Shown: positions 57,601 through 63,593, counted from the stretch's first letter. The stretch is 64,000 nt of DNA from Elgaria multicarinata webbii (GCF_023053635.1 NC_086183.1:30795501-30859500), one strand, 5' to 3'. Numbers and translations: made by a program. Notes: generated by a model from the sequence alone, not told the origin.

Positions 57601-57781
57601 GATCAACTCATCCAGGGTGCAGGACCGGTTCAATTCTCCCAGCGAGATGGAGGCCAAAGCCTGGTTGATTTCCCGGGGATTAGGGCAGGTCATGCGGCGC
57701 CGGCTCTTCCGCCGGTGGATCTTGCCTGCGCCCGGGATGGTGCCGGCATCCACCATGTTGGCGGATTCCACCCGAGATTTC
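32588..57781 (-). CDS. RASGRP4: RASGRP4, RAS guanyl-releasing protein 4 (16 secure coding exons)
   Basis: Diacylglycerol-responsive guanine-nucleotide exchange factor that loads Ras with GTP; in mammals it is expressed mainly in mast and myeloid cells. The sixteen exons give 743 in-frame residues before exon 1 is added; human RASGRP4 is about 673 aa. Domains in order: basic N-terminus ([19 protein letters not shown]), REM/N domain, CDC25 RasGEF domain (from [12 protein letters not shown]; catalytic hairpin region [39 protein letters not shown]), one EF-hand-like segment ([12 protein letters not shown], degenerate), a complete C1 domain (H-x12-C-x2-C-x13-C-x2-C-x4-H-x2-C-x7-C), and a C-terminal coiled coil. 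It is assigned to RASGRP4 and not RASGRP1-3 by the N-terminus (TCPxPREI), the CDC25 sequence and the neighbouring genes. One intron is AT-AC; the others I checked are GT-AG. Confidence 0.96.
32828..33297 (+). mobile_element. CR1 LINE 3' end in the last RASGRP4 intron
   Basis: 115-codon frame (32869-33216) with [20 protein letters not shown]; ends TTCTATGATTCTATGA. It begins about 70 bases from the acceptor of the last RASGRP4 exon, antisense to the gene. Confidence 0.92.
33420..33680 (+). repeat. Unclassified dispersed repeat U1, copy 2
   Basis: AGAATTCCCTGTTCCCTC, GAATGGGCAATTCATCCC, AAAGACTTGCTCCTGGTGG, ATGGATCAACAAAACAGCC, TTTTTGGACTCTCTGG. Confidence 0.7.
34428..34654 (-). CDS. RASGRP4: RASGRP4 exon 16 (C-terminal tail)
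   Basis: Acceptor GCTCTGCAG, donor AAAG|gtgagg, 227 nt. Begins [12 protein letters not shown] (human GSEENHSYTL at this junction) and contains [12 protein letters not shown] (human HAWTQTESPH). Ends [16 protein letters not shown], the start of a coiled coil absent from the human tail as I recall it. Confidence 0.9.
35460..35594 (-). CDS. RASGRP4: RASGRP4 exon 15 (end of C1 domain, tail)
   Basis: Acceptor CCTTGCAG, donor TCTG|gtaaga. Begins [20 protein letters not shown] and completes the C1 zinc sites, then a Ser/Thr/Pro-rich tail ([20 protein letters not shown]). Confidence 0.95.
35725..35845. repeat. Palindromic repeat related to 16305-16786
   Basis: GGGTGCAATCAGATGCATATT..GGGAATGCTGGAAATTGTAG..CATGCATACAGTTGTGCTC, with an 18-G tract near 35742. 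Confidence 0.65.
36013..36049 (-). CDS. RASGRP4: RASGRP4 exon 14, a 37-nt C1-domain exon
   Basis: Between CTTCTAG and CGGG|gtaagc. Reads [12 protein letters not shown] plus one base of Asp. It supplies the FLWGV..QGY core and a zinc-ligand Cys. Too short to appear as an open frame; found by expecting the C1 spacing, which it restores exactly. Confidence 0.95.
36423..36558. mobile_element. Hairpin MITE, same family, near-perfect
   Basis: AGCCTTCCTCAACCTGGGGCG and its inverse; centre CCCCAGCCAGCTGGCTGGGG. Confidence 0.85.
36688..37168. mobile_element. hAT-type element, family CAGGGCCGG, copy 1, perfect 8-bp target duplication
   Basis: Termini CAGGGCCGGTGCTACTATAG and GGCACCGGCCCTG, flanked by CCACTGTT on both sides (36680-36687, 37169-37176). 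The inside is GC-rich, with repeated CTGGCTTCGCTTCGGCTGGG units (about 36845, 36910, 37040). In RASGRP4 intron 13. Confidence 0.88.
37305..37449 (-). CDS. RASGRP4: RASGRP4 exon 13 (EF/C1 junction, first C1 ligands)
   Basis: Acceptor CACCACAG, donor CTTT|gtgagt. Reads [20 protein letters not shown] and [20 protein letters not shown]. It carries the first C1 histidine and the CDSC pair. Confidence 0.96.
38395..38504 (-). CDS. RASGRP4: RASGRP4 exon 12 (EF-hand-like)
   Basis: Acceptor CCCACCAG, donor ATCG|gtaagg. Reads [20 protein letters not shown] and [12 protein letters not shown]. The calcium loop has Asp at position 1 but Gln at 5 and Asp instead of Glu at 12, so strong Ca2+ binding is doubtful. 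Confidence 0.95.
38608..38922 (+). mobile_element. tRNA-derived SINE family B, copy 2
   Basis: CGTGTGGTGCAGAGTGGTAAA, GAGTTCGATCCCAGCAG, ending CTTGCACGAGAGGTTCC and (TTTCC)n. Full length. Confidence 0.88.
39430..39472 (+). repeat. (AAT)n microsatellite
   Basis: About 14 AAT units. Confidence 0.9.
39667..39890. repeat. Degenerate hairpin element with AACCCATGG motifs
   Basis: GACCTGGTTTGTACATCACGC, GTGGGTTAATTAACTCACGG, CAATAACCCATGGTGACTCAG. Probably related to 55081 and 51432. Confidence 0.5.
40145..40247. repeat. Hairpin-family copy
   Basis: CCAGCCTCCTCCAACCTGGTGCC..GGGTTGGAGATGGCTG. Confidence 0.65.
41285..41480 (+). mobile_element. Sauria-type SINE
   Basis: AGTCCCGGGTTCAAATCCTCC (B box), CAGCTCACTAGGCGATCTTGG; followed by the TATC microsatellite. 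Confidence 0.75.
41481..41568 (+). repeat. (TATC)n microsatellite
   Basis: About 22 tetramers with three TGTC variants; directly 3' of a SINE. Confidence 0.95.
41662..41730 (+). repeat. Half hairpin of the same family
   Basis: CCTCCAGATGTGTTGGACTAC, 40 bases from RASGRP4 exon 11. Confidence 0.6.
41769..41873 (-). CDS. RASGRP4: RASGRP4 exon 11 (CDC25 to EF-hand linker)
   Basis: 35 codons between CTTTGCAG and TGAG|gtaaga. Reads [20 protein letters not shown], then [15 protein letters not shown]. Human: [20 protein letters not shown]. Confidence 0.96.
41892..42295 (-). mobile_element. L2-type LINE 3' ends
   Basis: Two reverse tails (at 41905 and 42235) with an internal CAAATGCCTGAGAGAAGAGA stretch. 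Confidence 0.75.
42295..42390. repeat. Hairpin-family copy
   Basis: TTTCAACTCCCAGCATGCC..CAAACATCTGGTGACC. Confidence 0.55.
42490..42570 (-). CDS. RASGRP4: RASGRP4 exon 10 (end of CDC25 domain)
   Basis: 27 codons between GTCTTCCAG and ACTG|gtaaga. Reads [20 protein letters not shown], then PRCPKSL. Human: [27 protein letters not shown]. Confidence 0.97.
42780..43220 (+). mobile_element. CR1 LINE 3' end
   Basis: Same subfamily as 32828, with its frame broken after [12 protein letters not shown]. Antisense within a RASGRP4 intron. Confidence 0.9.
43255..43625 (-). repeat. Unclassified dispersed repeat U1, copy 3
   Basis: Reverse orientation: GGAGAGTCCAAAAATGCAGGC, CTGTATCAACAAACCCGC, AGGAGCAGGCCTTTTGTAAGG, CAGCTACTGTGAGGATTGAAG, CAGAGGGAACAGGGAATTC. 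The longest copy. Confidence 0.7.
43683..43972. repeat. Degenerate hairpin element
   Basis: CAAGCCACTGTGGGTTGTTTAA and ACAACAGCCCACGGATTATTTG are mutually inverted; CCATGGTTCATCATGTTGTCC. Confidence 0.5.
43973..44375 (-). mobile_element. CR1 LINE 3' end
   Basis: Starts (on +) ATCATAGAATCATAGAATAGC, the reversed CR1 3' terminus; 89-codon frame 44326-44057 with [20 protein letters not shown]. Confidence 0.92.
44618..45000. repeat. Cluster of GTTGCTAGGCAAC palindromes (X-box-like), possible ancient tandem repeat
   Basis: Palindromes at 44668-44680, 44938-44950 and 44986-44998 (GTTGCTAAGCAAC), with a weaker one at 44841-44853. AGCAGCACATAGGCC (about 44619) and AGCAGCGCACAGGCC (about 44901) suggest a 280-bp repeat unit. 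The motif resembles the RFX X-box; function is untested. Confidence 0.5.
45000..45729 (-). other. Part of a RASGRP4 intron
   Basis: No repeat family recognised. Confidence 0.3.
45730..46005 (-). CDS. RASGRP4: RASGRP4 exon 9 (CDC25 domain)
   Basis: The longest coding exon, 92 codons, with acceptor CCACACAG and donor CACT|gtgaga. Reads [40 protein letters not shown] and [10 protein letters not shown], all matching RASGRP4. The Glu-Pro-Thr-Trp stretch in [12 protein letters not shown] differs from human NLYLRLQELVAL. Confidence 0.96.
46778..46848 (-). mobile_element. CR1 extreme 3' end
   Basis: Only about 70 bases: TCATAGAATCAGAGTTGGAAGG and GCCATCGAGTCCAACCCCCTG. A severely 5'-truncated insertion. 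Confidence 0.8.
47110..47222. repeat. Hairpin-family relic
   Basis: ACCAGCCTTCCACAACCTGG..TTGGGGGAGGCTGGC. Confidence 0.6.
47272..47372 (+). mobile_element. L2-type 3' tail
   Basis: AACTGCCCAGAGAGCTTCGG..ATATAAATAAAATAAAAT; ends next to RASGRP4 exon 8. Confidence 0.75.
47381..47497 (-). CDS. RASGRP4: RASGRP4 exon 8 (CDC25 catalytic hairpin region)
   Basis: Acceptor TGTCGCAG, donor CAAG|gtaaga, 39 codons. Contains [20 protein letters not shown], the most conserved RasGEF stretch. An L2 tail with an (AAAAT/AAAT)n run ends a few bases below its donor. Confidence 0.96.
47733..47840. mobile_element. Hairpin MITE, same family, near-perfect
   Basis: CTTCCCCAACTGGGTGCCCTC and GAGGGCACCCAGTTGGGGAA; centre TACAGCTGGGAGTTGTA. 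Young-looking. Confidence 0.85.
47973..48340 (-). mobile_element. CR1 LINE 3' end
   Basis: Reversed CR1 3' terminus at 47976; 89-codon frame (48324-48055) with [20 protein letters not shown]. Confidence 0.92.
48668..49010 (-). mobile_element. CR1 LINE 3' end (divergent subfamily)
   Basis: Starts ATAGAATCATAGAACTGGAAGG on +; the reverse frame has [17 protein letters not shown]. Older-looking than neighbouring copies. Confidence 0.8.
49025..49200 (-). mobile_element. CR1 fragment
   Basis: CCCTGCTGGATCAGATCAAGG and GTCCATCTGGTCCAGCATTC; same subfamily as 27670. Confidence 0.75.
49213..49520 (-). mobile_element. tRNA-derived SINE family B, copy 3
   Basis: Begins AAGGAAAGGAACCTCTTGTGC, ends CGCTCTGCGCCACACGAGG. 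Close to RASGRP4 exon 7. Confidence 0.88.
49604..49777 (-). CDS. RASGRP4: RASGRP4 exon 7 (CDC25 domain)
   Basis: Acceptor TTGGGCAG, donor ACAG|gtacgg, 58 codons, phase 0. Reads [40 protein letters not shown] and KFIHVTQ. Human: YVLQGSVRGCPALEGSVGL and VSRWVQVMVLSRPGPLQRA. Confidence 0.96.
50140..50345. mobile_element. Hairpin MITE, GGAGGCTGGTGGCTC family
   Basis: GGAGGCTGGTGGCTCTAATTT..GCTGCCAGCCCCCACTG, with inverted GGGGCTGTGAATCCAT / GGATTCGCAGCCCC. Confidence 0.75.
50814..51126 (-). mobile_element. tRNA-derived SINE family B, copy 4
   Basis: Begins (GGAAA)n, CCTCTCGTGCAAAGCACTTGC, ends CACTCTGCACCACACGAGG. Confidence 0.88.
51432..51735. repeat. Hairpin element with repeated AACAACCCACAGTTCA motifs
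   Basis: CTGGTTCACACAATGCAACAAG at the left and GGATTCACACAACACAACAAC inside; multiple inverted CCATGGTTT / AACAAACCATGG motifs. Confidence 0.55.
51806..51903. mobile_element. Hairpin MITE, same family, near-perfect
   Basis: CAGCCTTCCTCAACCTGGGGC and GCCCCAGGTTGAGGAAGGCTG are exact inverses. Confidence 0.83.
52193..52280 (-). repeat. Half copy of the GGAGGCTGGTGGCTC hairpin family
   Basis: GACTGAAACCTGGAGGGGATTC..GAGCCACCAGCCTCCACTG. Confidence 0.65.
52335..52462. mobile_element. Hairpin MITE, same family
   Basis: GGACTACAACTCCCATTATCC..GGGGCTTGTAGTCCAAGACC, about 60 bases from RASGRP4 exon 6. Confidence 0.72.
52519..52672 (-). CDS. RASGRP4: RASGRP4 exon 6 (linker and start of CDC25 domain)
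   Basis: Acceptor TCTTCCAG, donor AACG|gtaggc. Contains [20 protein letters not shown] and [16 protein letters not shown], nearly the same as human [18 protein letters not shown]. This marks the start of the RasGEF domain. Confidence 0.95.
52925..53250 (+). mobile_element. L2-type LINE 3' end
   Basis: GAGAGGGCCTTCTCTGTTGTGG to CAAATGTTTTCATAAATAAAT. Confidence 0.8.
53992..54123 (-). CDS. RASGRP4: RASGRP4 exon 5 (REM domain)
   Basis: Acceptor GGCTGCAG, donor GCAC|gtgagt. Reads [19 protein letters not shown] and [14 protein letters not shown]. It corresponds to human YWLMRHPEVMHQDPQLEEV. Confidence 0.93.
54213..54871. mobile_element. hAT-type element, family CAGGGCCGG, copy 2, reversed
   Basis: Starts CAGGGCCGGTGCCAGACTA and ends TGGTAGCACCATCCCTG; flanks CAGGCAGC/CAGGCAGG (7 of 8). 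Shares the CTGGCTTCGCTTCGGCTGGG unit at about 54692 with copy 1. Contains a (CT)n run at 54593-54634. Between RASGRP4 exons 4 and 5. Confidence 0.82.
54593..54634 (+). repeat. (CT)n microsatellite
   Basis: About 20 CT units within the hAT-type element at 54213-54871. Confidence 0.95.
54923..54985 (-). CDS. RASGRP4: RASGRP4 exon 4 (REM domain)
   Basis: A 63-nt exon after the AT-AC intron, reading [20 protein letters not shown] plus a split Arg codon (CG|gtacga then G). Human counterpart: RRLQICHLVRYW. Confidence 0.92.
55081..55294. mobile_element. Hairpin MITE, CTGTTCAGACAA family
   Basis: GGCCCTGTTCAGACAACACGC and TTGTCTGAACAGGCCC, ATT on both outer sides (3-bp duplication suggests PIF/Harbinger). 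Internal AACCATGGTTAAGC-like palindromes. In the AT-AC intron. Confidence 0.75.
55318..55545 (-). repeat. Unclassified dispersed repeat U1, copy 4
   Basis: Reverse orientation: CCAGATCAACAAACGCGTTG, TCTGAATTGCCCATTCAGG, ACAATATATTGTTCCTGGC, CAGCTACTGTGAGGACTGCAG, CAGAGGGAACTAGGAATG. Confidence 0.7.
55703..55800 (+). repeat. Half copy of the GGAGGCTGGTGGCTC hairpin family
   Basis: CAGTGGAGGCTGGTGGCTCTG, then AGGGCGGTGAATCCGCTCCC. Confidence 0.65.
55795..55862 (+). repeat. Half hairpin of the same family
   Basis: TCTGGTGCCCTCCAGTTGTG, CAACTACAACTCCCATTACC. Confidence 0.6.
55860..56310 (+). mobile_element. CR1 LINE fragment
   Basis: GGGGTCATCCCATGAAGGTGA to GGTCTGATCCAACAGGGCTCG. Inside the RASGRP4 AT-AC intron. 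Confidence 0.8.
56311..56613 (+). mobile_element. CR1 LINE 3' end
   Basis: 72-codon frame with [20 protein letters not shown]; ends TTCTATGATTCTATG. It lies about 190 bases from the AT 5' splice site of the AT-AC intron, antisense to RASGRP4. Confidence 0.88.
56615..56668 (+). repeat. Half hairpin of the same family
   Basis: CAGCACATCTGGAGGGACCC, ACACTGGGGAAGGCTG. Confidence 0.55.
56800..56905 (-). CDS. RASGRP4: RASGRP4 exon 3 (REM domain), ending at an AT-AC splice site
   Basis: Acceptor CCTCTAG. It reads [20 protein letters not shown], then [15 protein letters not shown], and ends with TT in phase 2 just before ATATCCTTTT. There is no usable GT donor at the homologous position: the nearest GT (GAGG|gtaac) would add Tyr-Pro-Phe-Glu where the family has Tyr-Gln, and would break the phase. 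Confidence 0.9.
57273..57400. repeat. Hairpin-family copy
   Basis: GGGTGGAGAACCTGTGGCCC, GGACTATAACTCCCATAACC, CTGGCTGGGGCTGATGGGAG. Confidence 0.65.
57579..57781 (-). CDS. RASGRP4: RASGRP4 exon 2 (basic N-terminus, start of REM domain)
   Basis: Acceptor CTTTTGCAG, donor TTTG|gtaatt. It encodes the [20 protein letters not shown] basic stretch and [12 protein letters not shown]. Human RASGRP4 has RRHKTCPSPREI and EDELLEKCIQSF at the same place. It needs an upstream exon to supply two bases and the start codon. Confidence 0.95.
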
Positions 57782-58256
57782 CTGCAAAAGAAGGCGCTCT
57801 TAAATTGGCCAACGTGGCAAGCTCAGGGCGTGTCGACTGTGGGCGTCGTTGGCTTCCCAGAAAAACGGGGAGGACAGAGCCAGAAAGACAAATGGTGCTT
57901 TTACTGTAAGTTGGGAGGGTCTAAATGCCAGAGGCCCGCCTCAGCCAATAAAACGGTCAGGCTGTTAAAATGCCCCTAGAACAGGTAATTTATATCTACA
58001 GCAGAGATACAGATGGAAAAACTATGTCGCCAGAGAGGGAGAGAAGCTGGAAGGTAGTGGATAGGGAGTTTTGGACAATAGAGTCCTGAGTTCCAAACCC
58101 CACACCAGCCTTCTCCAAGGTGGAGGCGTCCATTAGTGTTCGACAATGACCCCCACAATCCCATAATTATTGGTGCGGTACCGTGTCCCTTTCTCATTCC
58201 ACCTACAGAAGCCAGCTGGACCGGAAGTTGAAAATTACTTCAACATTGGTGATGGG

Positions 58257-58330
58257 TAATTTATTTATTTATTAAATTTATATACCGCCCCACAGCCAAA
58301 GTTCTCTGGGCGGTTTACAAGTCCTCCGTC
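58257..58330 (-). mobile_element. L2-type 3' tail
   Basis: TTTATTTATTAAATTTATATACC..TTCTCTGGGCGGTTTAC. Confidence 0.7.
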
Positions 58331-59004
58331 ACACCTGAGGCAGCAGGATAGCTAGTTTAAGGGGGGAAGGATAGGTTGTACGGCGTACACCAATCTGTCC
58401 CCTAACAGAAAGGAACAGCTGGGGACTTCAGGAGGAACAGCCAGGAGGCTGCCACTGCCGCCTCTCAGAATCAGCTGCCTGAGGCAGTCGCCTCGGTCTG
58501 CCTCATGGTAGAGCCAGCCCTGAGTAGGCTAGATGGCAGCTCCCTGCCAAACAAAAGCGTGCTCCGAACAGGGACTCTGGAGAAACCGGTGGGCTGGGGC
58601 GCAGGATAGCGGGCGTGTAAACGCGAATATCTTCAGGTGTAAGTTCTTCAAGTGTCAGAAATTACCACCCCCACCCCCAGAACCACAGTTTTAAAACGTG
58701 TGCAAATGCCAACTGTCCCACCATTTCACATTTGACAGACTGAGCTTAAAAAAATCGACAGCAACACATTTTGCCGAGTGTCAAAATCTAGTCAGGCCGG
58801 TTTAGAACTCGGCCGGATGGCAGCTTTCCCCCCAGGTGTGGCAGAATCTACGCCTGTAAATTTGGCACCCATGCCGGGTGAATGAAAGGCTCTGCTTCCA
58901 AGCTTCCTGTCCACCCCATAGCTGGCATATATGGGAGGAGGGAGGGAGCAGCAATGAACCTGAGTCCCTCTTGTTCCTCAACATACCCAAGTGACTGATC
59001 TATA

Positions 59005-59105
59005 GCGGCCTTCCCCAACCTGGGGCCTCCCAGATGTGTTGGACTACAACCCCCATAATCCCCCAGCCAGCTACAACCCCCCCATAATCCCCCAGCCAGC
59101 TCTAT
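59005..59105 (+). repeat. Hairpin-family copy with a short internal duplication
   Basis: CCTTCCCCAACCTGGGGCC, then CCCCATAATCCCCCAGCCAG present twice. Confidence 0.6.
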
Positions 59106-60185
59106 TCACATTTCATGGGGAGGAACATCTCCCTCAAGTTCCCTCAAAAGCAACATTTGGCAAGGGGGCACCGCAACAAATTGTTGCAGTGAATTCTCAC
59201 CTCCTCTCCGGAATGCTCTTCTTAAAGGTTCCAGCAAGCTATGGCTCGGTCTAAGTTCTTCCGTTCCCTGCCCCGTTTTCCATTTTTCTTCTCCAATTCA
59301 GAGTTACATTCTGTGGCTCCTGAGACCTTGCGTAGGGCTGTTCTTTTAGGAGTTTTGCCTTCTTGGTTGCTTTTCTCATTTATATTTGCATTTTTAAAGA
59401 CTTATTCCACTTCCACAAATCTTGGGGTTCTCCCAAGCATGCAGGTAACTCCTTGTTTTTAATCAGTGGCCTTGTTTAGGCTGCGGTCTGGTTGCCAGAC
59501 GCCACCCAGATTCGCTGTTAGAGAGGGCGACGAGTTTTAATTTTAAGAGCTAGTGCTCCAAACAATTAAGTCTCTAGTTCATATCTTGCCTAACTGTTGT
59601 ATACTTTCCCTGTGAGAAGGCAAGGATTGCTAGCCATAACTAGCCTGGCTACATCCTTTGTCAGGCAAATTGCTCTTTAATAGACGTCTCTCAGTGGGAA
59701 CGAATGGTTAGAAGACGCCTGCTTGTTTTAGAGCTCCATCAGACGAGCATTTCATAGCATGCACGCTCGTTCCTGGGCACTCACGGATTTTCGTGGGTCC
59801 CTCTCACAATATCGTCTGCCTCCCGCCCCTTCTAGCCTTCTTCGCCCAACAAAAAAAACCCCCAGTAAGTATGACTTAATTTTAAAGACAGAAGTTACAG
59901 CTCTCTCCTGCTGTGTGCAGGAGAGGCAGCGAGATCAAAACAGCCCACTGAAGGGGCCACGCGCCCGTTGTTTACGTCCTCTTTCAAAAGAGGAAGTAAT
60001 GAGGGACAATCGCACGGGCGGAGAAGCGACGGTAAGCAAACGCGACTTCCCCCTGTGTGATGTCGCTCTTCGAGACCACCCTGGAGTGTTTTGAGTGGCT
60101 CCTGCATTCAGAATGGAGTAAGGGCACCCCTCCTCCGCTCCCTCCTCACTGCTAAGCATGATGTCATCTGTGTGTAAAAAAGTCC
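59105..60185 (-). other. Upstream region or first intron of RASGRP4
   Basis: No exon recognised. CpG-bearing patch around 59940-60030. Confidence 0.25.
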
Positions 60186-60187
60186 AG

Positions 60188-60340
60188 GGCTAGATCTACA
60201 CTACTTCTTTATAGCGGTATTGAAGTGCCCTGACAACTGTTGGGGCACATTCCGTACACCGCTTTCAAAGTGTAAATTTACTGCTTTTTAATTCCACATT
60301 CGTAATGGTTTGACACAAAAGGTGTAGATCTGGCCCAGGT
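60188..60340. mobile_element. Hairpin MITE, GGATCTACAC family, copy
   Basis: GGGCTAGATCTACACTACTTC..GGTGTAGATCTGGCCC; shares TAGCGGTATTGAAGTGCCCTG with 13230-13547. Confidence 0.75.
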
Positions 60341-60477
60341 TGTAGCACAGCGAGGCAGAAGAAAATGAAGCGCCTTGGAGTTGAAGGGTTAGGCTTCCAG
60401 ATTAGGTTTTTCTGGTGTTATCTCTCAGCCCCATCTATGGGCTTTTACAGGGTGTCCTGATGTCATCATCTTCAACA

Positions 60478-60977
60478 ATGGAACCAAAGACCTGGGGAGG
60501 TGGTGGGCTCTCCCTCACTAGAGGCCTTCAAGAGGAAGCTGGACAGCCATCCATCGGGGATGCTTTAAGGCAGGGTGACCATATGGAAAGGAGGACAGGG
60601 CTTCTGTACCTTTAACAGTTGCACAGAAAAGGGAATTTCAGCAGGTGTCATCTGTATATATGGAGAACCTGGTGAAATTCCCTCTTCATCACAACAGTTA
60701 AAGCTGCAGGAGCTATACTAGAGTGACCAGATTTAAAAGGGGGCAGGGCACCTGCAGCTTTAACTGTTGTGATGAAGAGGAAATTTCACCAGGTTCCCCA
60801 TATATACAAACGACACCTGCTGAAATTCCCTTTTCAATACAACTGTTAAAGATACAGGAGCCCTGTCCTCCTTTTCATATGGTCACCCTATTTAAGGTGG
60901 ATTCCTGCATTGACCAGGGGGTTGGACTTGATGGCCTTAGAGGTCCCTTCCAGCTCTACTATTCTATGATTCTATGA
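60478..60977 (+). mobile_element. CR1 3' end split by a hAT-type MITE
   Basis: The CR1 text runs to CGGGGATGCTTTAAGG (60570) and resumes at TTTAAGGTGGATTCCTGCATT (60891). The 320-bp element between is described separately; TTTAAGG is present on both sides. Confidence 0.88.
60571..60890. mobile_element. Palindromic hAT-type MITE, family A, copy 3
   Basis: CAGGGTGACCATATGG..CATATGGTCACCCTA, inserted in a CR1 3' end; TTTAAGG flanks both sides. Confidence 0.9.
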
Positions 60978-61319
60978 ACTCAAACCCGTCCCGTGTTTTC
61001 CCACCACTTCTTCCATCTCGTCTGTTACTTTTAAGAAGGAAAAGTCAGAACAGCTGATTGGTAGCACTAGGAGCCCTGGAAAAACCCTTAGTGAGTGAGA
61101 AAGTGGCACAGAGCAAACTTTAAGCTGTACCCTACCCAGTGCCTATTTGCATTCTCTTCCCCTCCTTATTGCTTTACTATGATTTTATTAGATTGTAAGC
61201 CTATGCGGCAGGGTCTTGCGATTTACTGTTTTACTCTGTACAGCACCATGTACATTGATGGTGCTATATAAATAAATAAATAAATAATAATAATAAAGGG
61301 GTGGTGAGAGGTGTGTAAA

Positions 61320-61530
61320 GCAGGGGAGGCTGGTGGCTCTGAAGTCAGTGGGGTGGAGAATCCGTTCCAGATTTCAGTCAAAACCAGTCAAAACTCTGAT
61401 GGAGATCTCCAAGGTTCTCACAGCTCCTTGGAGAGCTCCTTTAGAGTTCTGACAGGTTCTGACTGAAGCCCAGAGAAGATTCACCACCCCACTGACACTG
61501 GAGCCACCAGCCTCCACTGCCAATAAAGCC
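61320..61530. mobile_element. Hairpin MITE, GGAGGCTGGTGGCTC family
   Basis: GGGGAGGCTGGTGGCTCTGAA..GAGCCACCAGCCTCCACTG; inverted GTGGGGTGGAGAATCCG and GATTCACCACCCCAC. Confidence 0.82.
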
Positions 61531-62640
61531 TGGCTGAGGGTACGTCTTGGGCTCCATTTCTGGGGATCTCAGGGAATGGTCATTCTATTGAGATGCATAG
61601 GTGTGTTAGCCAAACAGCAAGGGTGTGTTCTGTGCAGGCCCCGAAGAGCCACAAAATCTCGGCATCCAACATCCTGAGAAACGCAGGGCTCAAAACGAGC
61701 AAGTTTCTAGCCCTCATGGCTAAAATGCCTGACGAAACCTGAGAAGCCATGCCGATGTGAATGCCCAAAGCCTCCCTTAAGCCCCGCCAGGCAAAATAAA
61801 GTCTGATTTTACAGGGACAAGTGGCAGAAAATGACAACTTTACAGGGACACTTTGGACATATCTCTCAGGCCTCATGCTGCTTCATCAAATCTGGATTCA
61901 GCCTCCAACGCTTGCGCTCTACCACCTATGGCCCTGTCAAAGTGATCCTATTGATCGGTTCCCAGAAATCTGAAATGCCCCCCACCAGACATTTTTGGAA
62001 ACCCTAACTTTGAACGCATGCCCACCCCACCCCAAAAAAGATTCATAATGCACAAACACTTGGGCTTCCTCATTTCCCCCACCTAAGAGTAGACTTCCCT
62101 CTCAATTCACTTCCTTGCATTTGAAAACAAACCAACCATGCAGTGGCTACGCCTGGAAGTCCTGAGCGAGACCAGAAGACTTCCTCCTCCTTGCCCAACT
62201 TCCTTGCAGGCCCAGACTGTGCCTCCGCCCTGCGCCACCACCCCCATCCTTCAAGGCTTATCAGCATTTTTACTTTGAGTGCGAGATCCCTAAGCAGGGA
62301 GAGGCCAGTCTTCCCGCTATGACATTTCATCTCCAAACTTGGCTAAGCGTTCTGATCCATTGTCCCTGGATCAGGTGACGGGTCTTTTTCCAATCGCTGA
62401 GCTAAGCTTCCCGGATCACAGCAAGACACCTCCCCTCTGCATCTCGTGAAGATCAAGCTATGCATACAACCTTGGGGTCGCCGGATCACGGCAGAACTCT
62501 GTTACATAATCTCAGCTTTCCCCTTGGAAAGTTTTAACATTGCTAAACCTGAGCTGCAAAAGTGGACCTTTGCAAGACCTCGGCGCTTTCGCAAGACAGC
62601 CTGCTAAGCGAAAGTTGCTTAAAGATCAGGAATGGAAAAA
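61530..62640 (-). other. Upstream region or first intron of RASGRP4
   Basis: No repeat or exon recognised. Two similar stretches with GGATCACRGCA at 62413 and 62483. Confidence 0.25.
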
Positions 62641-62805
62641 TAAATAATATAAATCCACCTTTCAGCCTCAAAGCACAAGTTTAAGAAGTTTTTGGTATCG
62701 GTTTAGGAATATATCATGAATAAGAGCAAATATTAAAATGCATGTGCTTTTTAAAATTATTATTGGGGCAAAGGCATCAAGGCAGGAGCTGTGCAAGATT
62801 TTTAC

Positions 62806-62828
62806 CTTCCAGAACTGCTGTGATACAT
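62806..62828 (-). CDS. RASGRP4: RASGRP4 candidate exon 1
   Basis: Reads MYHSSSG then AG|gtaaaa in phase 2. Spliced to exon 2 it gives Arg-Lys-Ser-Arg, like the human MNRKDSKR|KSHQ junction. Support is only phase, the Arg, and location about 5 kb upstream in otherwise unremarkable sequence. The true first exon could lie elsewhere or beyond the window. Confidence 0.28.
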
Positions 62829-62899
62829 AATCAGAGAGGTGTGCCTGTAATCCCTTTAAAAGTCACAGAGGACTGGGTCTCATCATCTTCTGCAACAGC

Positions 62900-62995
62900 G
62901 ACAGGCAACTTGTGGTCATACAGAGGCCATCAGCCCCTAGCCAGCATGGTAACAGATGATAGGAGTTGCAGGCCAAAACTTTTGGAGGGCCACAA
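62900..62995 (+). repeat. Hairpin-family relic
   Basis: CAACTTGTGGTCATACAGAGG..AGGAGTTGCAGGCCAAAAC..GGAGGGCCAC. Confidence 0.5.
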
Positions 62996-63546
62996 ATCAC
63001 CCACCCCAGCCCTACGCCTTGTAAGATCCTTGAGTACCCTGTTCCAGATCACACTCACAGTACCATTGACACCACTAAAGAATATTCAGGTCGTAAGCAG
63101 ACACACTGCCCCTCCTGCCAAAAATGCACAGATGTAAACAGGGGGCACTCTTATGTATTTGTATCCTCCCACCAAAAATCACAGCCTAAATATTCACACA
63201 CCTGTCCCCCACCTCACAAAGCAAATTCACATTTTCTCCGCGGAATTCTCTGGCTTGCTATGCATGGGATTAATTTACCCTGCATAACTTGGGGGGGGGG
63301 GAATTTAAGAAAATCTAATCTCCCAAGGGACCTGCAGCGCTCACAACACATTGAGCTTCATGTTTACTAAGCACAATCCCTATTTTGTGGTAGTAAAATC
63401 AGTCCTACACACAATTCTATTTGTAGGTCGCACCTGAAAAACAGTGGAGGAACTTCAAAACATGCTTCCTCTGGAAGCAAATATCTATCTTTGGATTTTA
63501 AAATTTGACACCTGTGTGTCTTCCAGCTCAAGAGTGGAATGTTGTT

Positions 63547-63547
63547 G

Positions 63548-63593
<46 letters not shown>
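63547..63593 (+). repeat. (GAT)n microsatellite
   Basis: About 15 GAT units; the poly-Asp frame across it is not a gene. Confidence 0.92.

Noticed and set aside
59190-59230. Possible RASGRP4 first exon on the - strand (AAGAAGAGC..GAGAGGAG|gtgaga)
   Set aside because: A good donor and the right phase, but an in-frame stop lies upstream with no ATG between.
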